Under the pieces are notes generated by a model. The model was not told where the DNA came from, did no database searches, and saw only the letters and a program-made list of their open reading frames with translations. 64,000 nt of DNA from Macrobrachium rosenbergii (taxonomy: Eukaryota > Arthropoda > Malacostraca > Decapoda > Palaemonidae), in assembly GCF_040412425.1 (NCBI RefSeq), contig NC_089782.1, positions 27,497,780-27,561,779 of the forward strand, written 5' to 3'. Below, piece by piece: positions 10,500 through 27,969 of this stretch (the stretch's first letter is position 1; the number at the start of each line of letters is the position of its first letter). The position numbers and the translations under genes were made by a program.

Positions 10500-10929
10500 G
10501 CGTTGATGAAACGCCTCCATGAATGTGGCCGGCCCTTTCATATCAGCAAGAAAGATTGGCAATTTTACGAAAAACGAAAAGAGGATTTATATTAATGTGT
10601 TTGTCTTCCGACAAGACGAATGGAGGGGGATTACCATAAGATTACAATGCTGGTTCTTTTTTTTCATTGTGTTCAGCGTTGCGCCATTAGTAACTGGGCC
10701 AGTGGTTCCATTAGCCCCTCTGGTTTATCCAGTTAATGCAATGGAACGACGGAATAAGTACAAAGCATTTCCTTTCCGCTCTTGAGTGGGAGTTGCTTCT
10801 AAGCCTCTTCAGGCAATGAGTCTCGAAGTCATTAAAAGTACTCACAAAAAACTGAGCGAGAGAGTGACCCTTAAATATGGCTAATTACGATGTGAATATT
10901 TAGAGTGAATTTTATGTTGGTGTTTTGGA

Positions 10930-10950
10930 GTATACACACACACATACACA

Positions 10951-11001
<51 letters not shown>

Positions 11002-11011
11002 TACATACACC

Positions 11012-11061
<50 letters not shown>

Positions 11062-11080
11062 CACACACAGTATACACATC

Positions 11081-11142
<62 letters not shown>
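10930..11142. repeat. Compound (AC)n/(AT)n array
   Basis: Three AT tracts are separated by short AC/ATAC segments, for example 'acacacacag' near 11062. The region spans about 210 bp and is non-coding. Confidence 0.97.
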
Positions 11143-11146
<4 letters not shown>

Positions 11147-11919
11147 GTCAGGTGTGTGTATGTGTGTTTGTAAGTTTGAAAGATGATTTTGACTAAAACT
11201 TTTCCCGCCCCTCTCGGCTAAACATTTGCTGCATGCAAATATTTTTTCCTTTTGCATATCAAAGAGCATCAATTATACTCTTTCACGTCGCTTTTTTTCA
11301 TTTTTAGATTTTAAATGAAATGATGTGTTATTTTCTGTTATTTTACTTATATGTTTTGATTTTTTACTTTTGAATTTTGTACATATGTCTTCCATCCTCC
11401 AACCTTAATTAAACCATTTTCTGTAAATTTCTACGTCACTTCGTACCCGTCCATTAATCTCTGTCTGTTTTTCAAGCTTTATCCTTTATCCGAATCTTTT
11501 ATCTTTCTATTTGACTATATATATATATATATATATATATATCCATCTATCAGACCATGGACCGGCGTAAGATTAAGGTACCACCACATTAGATGTGCTT
11601 GTTTTGAGCGTTGCACCTTCAATCATTCATGTCTCCAGCTCATTCTCTTCATGTGATGGGGATAAACAAGCAACAAATAATATCATTCTGAACGTTTTTC
11701 ATTCCATGATGTTTTTTCAGTTTTTTACATATTTCTCAGAACTGTATAAACTTACATTATCTTTCCGACGTTTTGTTTTTCTTTCTCTCTTTATTCTTTT
11801 TATTAATCTATTTATGGTTGTGAGTTAAAGGACAAAGGAGAGTTAAAAGGGGGAATATGATCCAGGGTCCAGTTGACGGGTTTAATCAGCTGTTTGAGAA
11901 GGTCACGAATGCTCTCTTG

Positions 11920-11920
<1 letters not shown>
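11143..11920. other. No gene seen; short (AT)n at 11515-11541
   Basis: T-rich low-complexity sequence. A 77-codon frame at 11595-11828 has a hydrophobic, phenylalanine-rich composition expected of T-rich DNA. Confidence 0.55.

Positions 11921-11921
<1 letters not shown>

Positions 11922-11975
<54 letters not shown>
11922..11975. repeat. (GA)n microsatellite
   Basis: A pure GA array. Confidence 0.98.
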
Positions 11976-11978
<3 letters not shown>

Positions 11979-12111
11979 GTGGGCGGAGAATTCTTTAACG
12001 AATATTTGAATAATAATTCCGTTGTTTACCTCTTATACAACTGCGTCATTCGCTTACCGTCTAACCTTTTCTGCCGCTCGATTAATGCATAAATGCCCAC
12101 ACTCATATGCA

Positions 12112-12114
<3 letters not shown>

Positions 12115-12175
<61 letters not shown>
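12115..12175. repeat. (GA)n microsatellite
   Basis: A pure GA array 140 bases downstream of the previous one. Confidence 0.98.
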
Positions 12176-12178
<3 letters not shown>

Positions 12179-12459
12179 GGAAGGGTGATATTGGATAATT
12201 GAAGCTTTCAATGTCCCTACCTAAAATATAGTTTAACAATATTGTATCCCGTACAAGTTGACTTAATGTATGGTAGAGATTTGGTGTCTTTTCAAAGAGA
12301 ATTTTCTTCTGAAAGCAAAATCAAACTTCCAAATAGCATTTTGTGTCAGCCCTACTCAGCTGTTTTAATGGATAAAAAGTTATTTGATTTCGTATTTGTG
12401 TTGTGACGAATAATCGTAGACATTATACAAAAATCATAGTAGTTGTACACTATTTTCTG

Positions 12460-12612
<153 letters not shown>

Positions 12613-12868
12613 GAATGCAAAAAGAGATTCCCCAACTGCGTGTCAAAGAATTCAAGGAATGTCCTCGCAGTGTGACGTCATCTTTTCATTTCCCTCTAAA
12701 TTTGTTTATTTTAGCTGACGTCAGAGTCTGCACCTTCGCTCAATATCAGTTTTGTTTTTTCCACTTATTTCTGTTTTTCCGTTTATTTATTTTCCTTTTT
12801 TATATTTGATTCTGTTTTATTTAAGTTTTTATTCTATTTTATACTCTTAATTAAGCTGCTTGATTTCG

Positions 12869-12921
12869 CTCTCTCTCTCTCTCTCTCTCTCTCAGAAGAA
12901 GAAGAAGAAGAAGAAGAAGAA
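12869..12921. repeat. (CT)n then (GAA)n arrays
   Basis: A CT tract (12869-12892) is followed at once by a GAA tract (12893-12921): a pyrimidine-to-purine switch on one strand. Confidence 0.95.
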
Positions 12922-13058
12922 TCTAGGCACATACTCAGACCCAATAAGCTTCTTTTGACCAAAACAAAGAATTTGTACCTGGTGGCCATTCAACAGTTGC
13001 GAGTTTCAGCAGGTCGCTGATAGAGAGAAATAGACAGAGGAACAAAGAGAAATAGGTA

Positions 13059-14810
<1,752 letters not shown>

Positions 14811-14811
14811 A

Positions 14812-14820
14812 GTGTGTGTT

Positions 14821-14855
<35 letters not shown>

Positions 14856-14858
14856 GGG
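14812..14858. repeat. (TG)n microsatellite
   Basis: A TG array with two TATG interruptions. Confidence 0.95.
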
Positions 14859-14915
14859 ATAGTCACATTTTGTCCTTCATATCTTAAAGCATATGGTAAA
14901 AAACGCTGAAAAAGA

Positions 14916-14917
<2 letters not shown>

Positions 14918-14981
<64 letters not shown>
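14918..14981. repeat. (GA)n microsatellite
   Basis: A pure GA array. Confidence 0.98.
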
Positions 14982-14985
<4 letters not shown>

Positions 14986-15189
14986 ATTAGGAATTAGGCC
15001 AGTGGAAATATGAGTTTTTTCTGTATTCCAACAATACATATTTTTTTCGGAAATTGACATACTCATCCTGTTTCCATTTTCTGTTAATATGATTTTGCTG
15101 TGTTAGAAAAACGTTGTTCCTTTCTTTAGGGCTTTTAAACACGTGCGTGTTTCATTTTCTGCCATTCACAAGTTGGTCATAGGACATTT

Positions 15190-15559
15190 TTAGTTTCTGT
15201 AAAAGAAAATTATTGCGTCGACTTTGTCTGTCCGTCCGCACTTTTTCCGTCCACCCTCAGATCTTAAAAACTACTGAGGCTAGAGGGCTGCAAATTGGTA
15301 TGTTGATCATCCACCCTCCAATCATCAAACATACCAAATTGCAGCCCTCTAGCCTCAGTATCGGAGTCAGTAGTTTTTATTTTATTTAAGGTTAAAATTA
15401 GCCGTAATCATACTTCTGGCACCGCTATGGGTATCGAAAACACAGGCCACCACCGGACCGTGGCTGAGTTTCATGGGCCGTTGCTGAAAGTTTCATACAG
15501 CATTATATGCTGTACAGAAAACTCGATTGCGCCGAAGAAACTTCGGGGCATTTTTTGCT
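15190..15559 (+). mobile_element. Hairpin-bearing dispersed repeat (family 2), copy B
   Basis: This is the clearest copy. The internal inverted repeat at 15272-15360 has arms 'tactgaggctagagggctgc' and 'gcagccctctagcctcagta' extended by about 20 more nearly paired bases, with a ~10-base loop 'ccaccctcca'. The 3' end carries GCGCCGAAG-AAA-CTTCGGGGC followed by a T run. No open frame or terminal transposase-type inverted repeat is obvious. Confidence 0.82.
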
Positions 15560-16997
15560 TGTTCTATATTCTGTTGTGTTCCGACCTTTCAATCTTGTAG
15601 CATTTCCAAACTTTCTAGTCTAAGAGGAAGAGAGAATTTACGTTTCGTCGTGTCTTTTTTGATTAACATTGTTTTTTATTCTGTTTTTTTTTAATGTTTT
15701 CTCACAATGACTACGGAAAAACTTGTAAAAAAACACCTTATGTATCTCTGATGGAAATTAAGGCACTGTAGTTTCCGAGACAATAATGATATCCTGTTCA
15801 ATATCATATCAGATTAGAAAAAATACGTAAAATTTTTTCCTCGTATGATCGTGTACTTCTAGAAAACGAAACACAGCAGCTCTGTGTTATTATTATACTA
15901 AGGATGCTGTGTTTGTCAGCCGTTGCATAGCAACCGAACGCAAAATAGCTCAAATGTTTTCTAAGAAATTTACATTGCGGTGGGATATCAGAAAGTATCC
16001 GGGAATCATACCCACGCATATTCCCTTCTATACATACATACATACATACCAGGTATATAAATTCGCTATGGACTTTGAATTTGCCTTTGCACAGAAACAG
16101 TTCTGGTGGTGTGACATTATGCCCGAATGTTTTTGAATAGCTTCTATGTATGAATGCCTACGACCCATGACACACACACATACATACATACCTATGTACT
16201 TACACGAATAATCAGTATTTAAATTTTTCTAAATATTGCGAATTATAGAGTAGATGGTTATCAGATGAATACACGCACATACACACAAACACTCACACAC
16301 ACTATATTTACACACAGCCTAAAGGGTATGTACTTTATGTAGCCTTTGATTTGAACGTTATTGTTTGTCCCTATCAATAGTCACGTCTCGAATGAAATTT
16401 GCTACAATGATCTCTTGGCTATGGTGATTCGTCTTGGAATAATGAGCAAGATTTCTTTTATAATGTCTCTATGTGGCATGTTGCGCGAGATACATTTTTT
16501 TTTCGTTAGAAAGCTGTTCATCCCTCTTGATTTTGTCCTAAAATTTTCAATATTTTTTGTGCTTATTATTTTGTAACCTGCTCTTTATGAAATCAATATT
16601 TTCTTGTCCTTGTGAATGTTTGTTCATTTATCTATTATTTCTTCCCTTAGTTAAGCAGTTTAAAATAACTGAGTATTCAGAGCAAAATAATTGACTCATT
16701 TGTTTTCCCGTATGTATAATTTTTTTGTATCCACTGATCAATTATTACCTCAGTTATCTAAATTAGAATTATATTCCTACGAGTAATACGACTAATGATG
16801 AAAATACACCACTCTCACTTCATCTATACGTTCACCAATTTTTCCACCTGGTCGGTGATATTTATGCCTGCGAATGCCTCGCGTGGGTGAACACCTGGAA
16901 AGGTTACCTGTGCTGACAGATGCTCTTTCGATTCTAACTCAATAACGTTGGCTAATGAGTTAGAGTATTTATTTTAGTATTTGGTTATATGGCGGAC

Positions 16998-17000
<3 letters not shown>
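15560..17000. other. No gene seen
   Basis: T-rich unique sequence with short ACAC/CATA tracts near 16030, 16170 and 16270-16320. The 75-79 codon frames at 15804-16136 overlap on opposite strands and have no recognisable domain. Confidence 0.55.

Positions 17001-17062
<62 letters not shown>
17001..17062. repeat. (CT)n microsatellite
   Basis: A pure CT array. Confidence 0.98.
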
Positions 17063-17064
<2 letters not shown>

Positions 17065-17211
17065 GAAGAAAAGTTATTTAGAGAAAAGGGTTTTTTTATT
17101 CGGAGTCTATCTAATTTGATTGAACCCCAATATTACTTCTAGTATTTGTTCAGGTTTGGAGTTTGGTCATACCAATCAAGGACCATTTTTGCAATCTGGT
17201 TCCTCTTATTA

Positions 17212-17215
<4 letters not shown>

Positions 17216-17263
<48 letters not shown>
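17216..17263. repeat. (CT)n microsatellite
   Basis: A pure CT array. Like the one at 17001 it is followed by 'tcag' and a 'gttattta' phrase (17072 and 17275), so the two may be a local duplication. Confidence 0.95.
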
Positions 17264-17265
<2 letters not shown>

Positions 17266-17481
17266 AACTTTCAAGTTATTTACATTTGATAGTTAATCAA
17301 CTCTCACCTTGACAAATGGGTAAAGCAATATTAATTATAATATAAAAAGATTATTAATAAATCTAATCCTACGAAGTTTCATAACTTTATGCATACATTG
17401 AAATGGCGGGGGTGGGGAGGGGCGCTTCGGGACTAAAGTTCAGAATTTGTTATGCAATGGACCATTTTTGTTTCAATGAGG

Positions 17482-17632
17482 TTAATATATATATATATAT
17501 ATATATATAACTATATCATTTATATATATATTAATATCTATATAAAATATATATATATTATATATAAAAAGATTATAATATATTTAATCCTATATAATAC
17601 ATATACATATACATATATATATATATATAATT

Positions 17633-17700
<68 letters not shown>

Positions 17701-17745
17701 ATATGTACAGTATATACATGTGTGCATATGTATATATGTATATAC
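17482..17745. repeat. Imperfect AT-rich simple repeat
   Basis: AT tracts are broken by AAT, TTA and ATAC variants, then a pure AT stretch (17641-17691) and a TGTG/TATATG tail. Confidence 0.93.
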
Positions 17746-17867
17746 TGTATTACGAAAAGAATTGCTGACTAAAATTTGAAGCTTTCACGCTTTCATCATC
17801 TATCCCAGATGTACGAACACTATTAAAAGAATCCAAACACCAGAGTGGCCCGCGTCTGTTTAACTTC

Positions 17868-18021
17868 GTCTGGAAATCCATTAAAAATCTAAATGAGGGA
17901 AAAAAAATTCCCATATAAAGTTGCCATATCGTCTTTTAACTCGATAAGATTTAACAAGGTTAAAAGCTCTTAATTAATTTACTCAGGGCCTTATCTGTCT
18001 CTCGTTTCCAACCCATCCCCA

Positions 18022-18094
<73 letters not shown>
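17868..18094 (+). repeat. Family-5 dispersed repeat followed by (CT)n, copy 1
   Basis: About 130 bp beginning near 'aaatccattaaa' and containing 'cttttaactcgataag', 'aaggttaaaagctcttaatt' and 'cagggccttatctg' is repeated at 21780-21915. In both places it leads within ~25 bases into a CT array (here 18025-18094). TTTTAAC...GTTAAAA forms a small inverted repeat inside the unit. Confidence 0.82.
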
Positions 18095-18096
<2 letters not shown>

Positions 18097-18202
18097 TGCG
18101 GCTGACCTACGGAGGGAATTGAGTACCTGGTTGTTCACTGATTTTTCTGATCTCTCGTTCACAGCCTATTCATGCTTAGTCTTTTTAAGTGCAAAAAGTC
18201 AC

Positions 18203-18280
<78 letters not shown>
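18203..18280. repeat. (AAT)n microsatellite
   Basis: A pure trinucleotide array. Confidence 0.98.
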
Positions 18281-18284
<4 letters not shown>

Positions 18285-18719
18285 CTGTGAAGACAGTAAT
18301 CAAGAACACGATGCTAGTTGCAAAAGAAGTGATAAATATATATCATGACTTGTAATCAGTGTATTAAGTCACTGATACTGTGTTTATTTTACCCTTAAAA
18401 TTTTTCAAAGTTTATAATTATAAAGTAAAAACAAAAAATTCTTAATATGGAAGTAAAGATTTTATAAAACTACCTTACAGATGACATAATTTTTTCACAC
18501 AAGGCAATAAAATAATAATGTTAATGATGTGATGAAATTCACGATGATCAAGATAGTGATATTAGTGATAGTAGTTACAATATATTCGTTTCTCTCTTCT
18601 CTGATACATTTTTTATTGTGTTCTCAAAGAATTTTATTTTATTTTTGTTGCATAAAAAATAATCTTCAACGTTCTTTTTATGACAACAAAAACTTATTCG
18701 AACAAAATTAATTTACCGG

Positions 18720-18757
18720 TAGTAGTAGCAGTAGTAGTAGTAGTAGTAGTAGTAGTA
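18720..18757. repeat. (GTA)n microsatellite
   Basis: A short GTA/GTAGCA array. Confidence 0.95.
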
Positions 18758-18759
18758 CT

Positions 18760-19712
18760 ATTTTTTTTGTTTCCGCATCGAATGAAATAAGAAAAATGAA
18801 GGCCACAAATTTCTTCCGTTTCAAGACGATGAAATTTCTTCCCTTATAAATTGCGCGCTCCATTAAGCCAGCTATTTTATTGCCCTCACTTCACGACTTT
18901 GGAATTTCGGACTTTCGTTAATTCTGCTTTCTTTTCTTAGCTTTTACGTTATTGTCGATGGTAATATTCTTATATTAATTCTTGGAATTCTTATTATTTT
19001 AATTTTACATTCGTTATTTGCATGTGGGTTGGTAGCATTAACTGATTTGAGTGGCTGATAGTATCTCATCAACGGATTCTATATAGAACGTACTGTATTC
19101 CTTATTAGTAGGACGAAGTATTACAGATTTCCCATTTTCACTGTAGCAAATGCGCCGTATTTCATGTTTTAGTGAACTAATTAACACCCACTGACATCAT
19201 TGCTGTATTCGAAAATCGCTCAATACAAGCATTAATGCGTCCTACATTAGGCATGCGTGATGAGAAAGTCTCCTCCATATCTCAGCGTTGAGAAATGACC
19301 AAGGAATGAGAAAATTTTCAGAAATGAGAATATTTTCACATCGTTTTTATTCGAAAAACACGTTTCTTACCACTAAGGCCCCTGCCCCCACAATCCTGAT
19401 GACCGTTTTTATTCGGGCACTTATTTCTCACGTCAACTCTCAACCCCTAAAATAAGTCTAGAGAGCCCTCAGCCCTCCCCTTCCACCTTCTGCTGCCATA
19501 CATTTTACCTGCCTTTGCTAACAATATGTTGGCCCTCTCTTCTTCCCCCCCCACCCTCCCCCTCTACCCTCTTCTACCCAGCAGCTCCTCGCCCAACCCC
19601 CTCCCCCCTTCCCTCAATATCTTTCCTCCCAGATTGTCCGTTTATCTTCTCCTCTGCCACCAGATCTTTTCCCCAATTTCCTGTTTCCCTCTTCTCATCC
19701 TATAGCAGTTCC

Positions 19713-19715
<3 letters not shown>
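18760..19715. other. No gene seen; C-rich pyrimidine stretch near 19480-19700
   Basis: Unique sequence turns into a C/T-rich stretch before the CT array. The P/S-rich open frame at 19515-19832 comes from this pyrimidine bias. Confidence 0.6.

Positions 19716-19777
<62 letters not shown>
19716..19777. repeat. (CT)n microsatellite
   Basis: A pure CT array inside a pyrimidine-rich region. Confidence 0.98.
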
Positions 19778-19781
<4 letters not shown>

Positions 19782-20529
19782 CCCTTCTCATTTCCTTCCT
19801 TCGCTTCCTCCGGCCTCACCTGCCATTTTTAGTCCATCCCAGTCTTTCTTCCTCCTATTCATTCCTGTTCTTTAGCGAAATCGTCTGGTCCCCGAAATTG
19901 CGAGGACCATAAAATGGCAGAAGGAGCTCTCAGGGGGTTGGGGCGGGGGAGGGGAGTTTGGTCTTTTGAAATGATTACGATATGGCGTTATTTTTAGTAT
20001 GAAGTAATGTCTATATTTTTTTCTATCTCAAATCTTTTCTCCTTGACATTCTCTCTGTATCTTATGATAGTATCTTCAATAATTGTTTCTGGATTTTTTG
20101 TTTATTTAATTCCATAATTAAGCTTATCATTGTTCTTTCCTATTTTGTCCGTGCCTAATACTTCTTATGATGTCAGCTGCCTTAAGCCAGTATAAATCTT
20201 TTGTTTCTAAGTCGTAGTTTATTTTCCCCTCACAATTCATTGAATTAGGATTTTACTCTAGCCTGTTCCATATGCCTGGCTTCATTGAGTTTTTCTCTTA
20301 AGGTCTTCCTCCTTCCTCTCGTTCTAAGCCAAAGTTCTGTCAGATCTCTCATGGTTCTTTTTCCAGTTTCCTGCCCTCTTTCCAAAAACTCTTGCTGAAA
20401 CCTTAAGAGAATGAAGTAACGTCATGTACACAAATGAAAGTGTAAAATATGTGCACTGGTTTTCATGTGGAGCCATTTGTATTAATATTAATATCAGTAT
20501 GGTATTATTACATCTTCGCGTGTGGATTA

Positions 20530-21040
20530 TTGTAATACCATGATCTGGTAAAATGAATACGCCCACTTTGGAACCTTCCGTTTGCAGCGCACAAATCTCC
20601 ACGAGACAACAGCCACATAAGTGCTGCTGCTGTTAAACAGCAACTCTCTGGAGCCCGCGAACGACCTTCACAGCGATGCCGCGCACTTTACAGCGACCCT
20701 TCATTCGAGATGAAGAGCGCCTTAAAGGGCCTTCATGAAAGCGAAATATAGTTAGTGGCCGAGCGGCTTAAAGCCTAATAATGGTTCCCGTTAATCTCTT
20801 TGTGATTCCTGGGACGTTTTGGTACATGGCGGAGCGAAATGGCATCATTCGGAGGTTCCTGGGCCACGGTGGATATATAAGCCCTGGGTCCAATGGCATT
20901 TATGGGCAACTGCGAGCTCTCCTCTGGTTGGTACGGCTTGGGTGATAAATCAGAGGAACTTACGAAGCTCTGATATTTTTCTCTCTTAGAGACGAAACAT
21001 GAAATGGAGGTATTAAAAACTCGGACTTTGGTCATTTAAA
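20530..21040. other. GC-richer unique island, unrecognised
   Basis: About 500 bp of microsatellite-free, GC-richer sequence holds a TATATAA motif (20874-20880) in a GC context and an 86-codon minus-strand frame (20775-21035) with balanced amino-acid composition. I recognise no domain in that frame. A D-arm-like 'agtggccgagcggctt' at about 20754 has no matching T-arm. It could be a conserved non-coding element, a promoter or an unrecognised exon; none can be shown here. Confidence 0.3.
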
Positions 21041-21779
21041 CTGTTGAACATTCTCTTACTTGTAGCTTTAAAATATTGAGACACTTCTCGAAATTTTTAT
21101 GAATTTTAATCTTTCAGGAAAGTAGTGCGTGTCATCTTTTGTGTGACTGACATATTTTTAATCTCCATTATACTTGTTTTTAATATGTGATATTCAGTTC
21201 TGAGTATTTCTTACTAGTCTATAATTTACAGAAGAATTTATGTTATATAGGTTTTATATTCAAACAGGTTCACCACAGCTTTGCCTTGCACAAAATCTAT
21301 TAATAAAATTGGTGCAAATGCATGAAATAAGCGTCATAATATCTTGCACTGTGATTGCCGATGGCTGAGTATTCATTTTTTTTTTATTTTATTGAGGGAG
21401 AAAATCTCTATTTTCTTCTTAGGTTTTCTTGGTAACTAATTTTTGCAAAATAAAAATTCTTTTACCCTCAATTTGATATTAATTAAATCGGATAATAATT
21501 ACCTTTTCGAAAGATTTAAGAAATAAAGTTGCTTTTCTTGCGCACTTTCAAGGCTTTTTCTTTATAAGAAAATGCTAAGAAAACATGAAAAATTATATAT
21601 ACTCCATTTCGCAGGTGATATGAATGAGAACAAAATAATTCCAAATGCCAGCGTAAATAGAAACTTTATTAAAAAAATCAAGATCAAATTTATATTCCAT
21701 TTTCAGTTCACGTGCCATGTAAACACCTCCTTTCATATTTCAACATCTCCGCGAGTCGAGTCTATTCAGCTTGGTTGAG
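21041..21779. other. No gene seen
   Basis: AT-rich unique sequence without recognised repeats or coding frames. Confidence 0.6.
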
Positions 21780-21923
21780 AGATCCATTAAATGAAGACGC
21801 GACGAAAAAAATTAAAAAAGAGAAAAAAGTCCCCAAACGCCTTTTTAACTCGATAAGGTGAAACCAAGTTAAAAGTTTTTAATTAATGTACGCAGGGTCT
21901 TATCTGAGCCTTTCCACCTCGTT

Positions 21924-21979
<56 letters not shown>
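21780..21979 (+). repeat. Family-5 dispersed repeat followed by (CT)n, copy 2
   Basis: 'gatccattaaa', 'tttttaactcgataag', 'aagttaaaagtttttaatta' and 'cagggtcttatctg' match the unit at 17868 in order and spacing. The CT array (21926-21979) follows 11 bases after the shared part. Confidence 0.82.
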
Positions 21980-21982
<3 letters not shown>

Positions 21983-23335
21983 ACTGACCTTTTTCTCCAA
22001 GAGTATTTATGTCTATTGGTGAAATATGTTTTTAAATAAAATCGAAAAACATCGCTCAATGTGTTCATCGAACAATATTTTCGTGTGTGTGTGTGTGTGT
22101 GTACGTGTTGTTATCTATGTCTGCCTGTACGGATATCTACCTACAATTATTCTAATATCAGTGACGACCATAAACATGACGAGTTACTTTCATATACAAC
22201 GGTAAATACGAGAAACGGATCCGCAATATCCATCCATTTGTTTTCGCAGTCCTACAGCGCGGCGCCGTTATGGAACCCTTGATATTTCTGCCTCATTGTG
22301 TTATCTACAAAAAGAAAAGTTATGTCGTTTTTATATGCATAGATAAACCTGTGTTTGTGGATGCGTGTAAACTTTATGGATTTGTGATGGAGTCAGTGAT
22401 GTCCATGTCTTCTGTTACGCCATGACCCATTTAGTTCTTTTTTCCGCTTCTCTCTTTTCCACGCCATTAATTTCAGGGTTTTTTTCCGTACTGTTGAATT
22501 CGATGAGGGAACCGAGTCGGGAGGGATGATAACACTATTTGCTGCATATTTATGTATCTCATAATTTGAGATGTATAATTTAGACTTAATTTAATCATTA
22601 GTTTGGGCTTTGAACATTATGGTTTTTATTTTGTAAGATTTTTTATGAACAACAACTTATTTTTACTTATACGAAAGAAACACAAAGCTGGAAATTTTAC
22701 AATTGCCAAAAATTCAATTCATTCAATTTATTTGATAATTTGTGTAGGGGTTAATTCAAAATCGATACAATTGAAAAGAAAATATTGTATTCTATTTATC
22801 TATTTATGCCCCTTACTCACACTGATTTAGTGCTGTCAAGAACTGAAGAAGCGCATTAAATGTCAGAACAACATTCCCCACTTGAATGAAGGCGGGAATT
22901 AGCCTACAAAACTTTCCGTTCATTATTGTCGTATTTTTCCCAGCGAATCAGTTTCCACCCAGAATTGCATGATACGCACCGACATATCCAGTTACATTCA
23001 GATTTTCCTTTGGCAGTTGTTAATTAGACTTTATGAAGTATTGTAAGTCTCCCCAAAATCTTCCACGTACTAGCTTATGTCCATTTTACATCATTAATGT
23101 CAAGATATCGGTACATTGTCAATTCTCTCGTTGATCGTTGGACTTCCGTCTATTTGATCGTTGGCTAAGCGTGTCATTTTCCGTGATTAAAAACCCTTCC
23201 GCTTTCTGACATGGTCCAGTATAGCGTTATAGAATAGGAGAAAATGGCATAGGAAAGGTGGGGCATTTTTGACATGCGAGACGATTACATCCACTCTAGA
23301 CCCATAAGGAATGCCCTGCTCTTTCATGTGTAAGA
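21980..23335. other. No gene seen; short (GT)n near 22083-22102
   Basis: Unique sequence. The 73-75 codon frames here show no recognisable domain. Confidence 0.6.
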
Positions 23336-23337
23336 TA

Positions 23338-25052
<1,715 letters not shown>

Positions 25053-25109
<57 letters not shown>

Positions 25110-25175
25110 CTTTACCCAGAGAGAGAGATAGAGAGAGAAGAGACTCAAAATCTTAGATTTTGTATTTGTCTTTAC

Positions 25176-25223
<48 letters not shown>

Positions 25224-25436
25224 ATATTAAAGACTCAAAATCATAGATTTTGTATTTGTCTTTACCCAGAGAGAGAGAGAGACAGAGATATTAAAGACTC
25301 AAAATCTTAGATTTTGTACTTGTCTCTACCCAGAGAGAGAGAGAGAGAGAGAGAGAGACTCAAAATCATAGAGAGTCTTTAGAGAGAGAGAGAGATATTA
25401 AAGACTCAAAATCTTAGATTTTGTATTTGTCTTTAC

Positions 25437-25500
<64 letters not shown>
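25053..25500. repeat. Composite (GA)n array with a repeated ~50-bp palindromic unit
   Basis: GA tracts of varying length alternate with a unit that reads 'tattaaagactcaaaatc', then 'ttagattttgtatttgtctt', then 'taccca'. Four to five units occur, at about 25103, 25141, 25227, 25291 and 25397. Each more complete unit contains the perfect 17-base palindrome CAAAATCTTAGATTTTG or its one-base variant CAAAATCATAGATTTTG, so each can fold into a hairpin. The last GA tract is the longest (25441-25500). Non-coding. Confidence 0.92.
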
Positions 25501-26968
<1,468 letters not shown>

Positions 26969-27129
26969 ATGTGCTTGATTTTCATAATAATTTTATATAC
27001 TGTATATATGTATTTGTAACTGTTAATATTATAGTTCTCCGTATATACAGCGGAATGTGCTGCAATAATTTACATACTCACATAATCAAAACAACATCGA
27101 AACAAAACTAAACTAACGACATCTGAAAC

Positions 27130-27420
27130 AAGTTGATTCCACTTTCCATTCCGAAGAGCTCAAAAACTTCGCGAGAGCACCAGCCTCACTTTTATCAAGT
27201 CCTTCAAACCCAGAGACAGCCGCTTCCTTTCCGGTCGCATTTCTTCCTAAATAACTCGAGTAAATATCCGGGAGTGAGCGGATCACATCTGAGCGCGAGT
27301 TCCAGGCTTCTCTCGGACGTCTGAAGCCGCCGAAACTTCGGCGATATATCTGCCGATAGCGTTTCCGAGTCGTGTTCGCAGACGCCGAAAGCGTCCGGTT
27401 TGTCCTGGTTCCACCGAGTT
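27130..27420. other. CpG-rich unique island, unrecognised
   Basis: Sequence with many CG dinucleotides ('gccgccgaaacttcggcgat', 'gacgccgaaagcgtccgg') amid AT-rich DNA. GCCGAAACTTCGGC forms a small hairpin near 27327-27343. Frames of 63 and 72 codons overlap on opposite strands without recognisable domains. Confidence 0.35.
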
Positions 27421-27896
27421 TGTATTTTTTTTTTTTTTTATCGGCCGTTCAGCATCTCCGTTGTGTGGGTCTTGAAGTAAAATAGTCGGGTTATATTGCA
27501 TTTCTTATTTTCTCTGACTGTCTGAATTAACCCGCCATCTTTCCTTGCAGCTGAAATAAGTAATAACAGTTCTCATGTTATTCATTCTTGTATTTTCCTT
27601 TCTTCCCACTTATAATTGGAATTAACGACCAGTTTTTCTTTTCTTCATTATTTGTTTAATCTCCACTTTTCCTCATAATTATCGAATGTGCGATAATTGT
27701 ACTTTCTTATCTTCTTACCCGAGATTACCTTATTCATACTCTCATAATTAATTACCTTTGCGTAGTGCGCAGAAACCAGGTGACTCCTAATGATAATGAT
27801 AAGCAAGCCAAATAGGAATTATAATAATAAAATTATAAAAAACAACAGTAACGGGTGAAAGCCATAAAATATAGTCAAGTTCTTGTGAATCATAAC

Positions 27897-27969
<73 letters not shown>
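27897..27969. repeat. (AAT)n microsatellite
   Basis: A pure AAT array. The minus-strand poly-Leu frame is an artefact. Confidence 0.98.

Noticed and set aside
18203..18280. Telomere-like or satellite array
   Set aside because: It is plain (AAT)n. No (TTAGG)n arthropod telomere repeat was seen anywhere in the window.
20740..20780. Possible tRNA gene ('agtggccgagcggcttaaagc')
   Set aside because: A D-arm-like segment is present, but no anticodon arm or T-arm of proper spacing follows.
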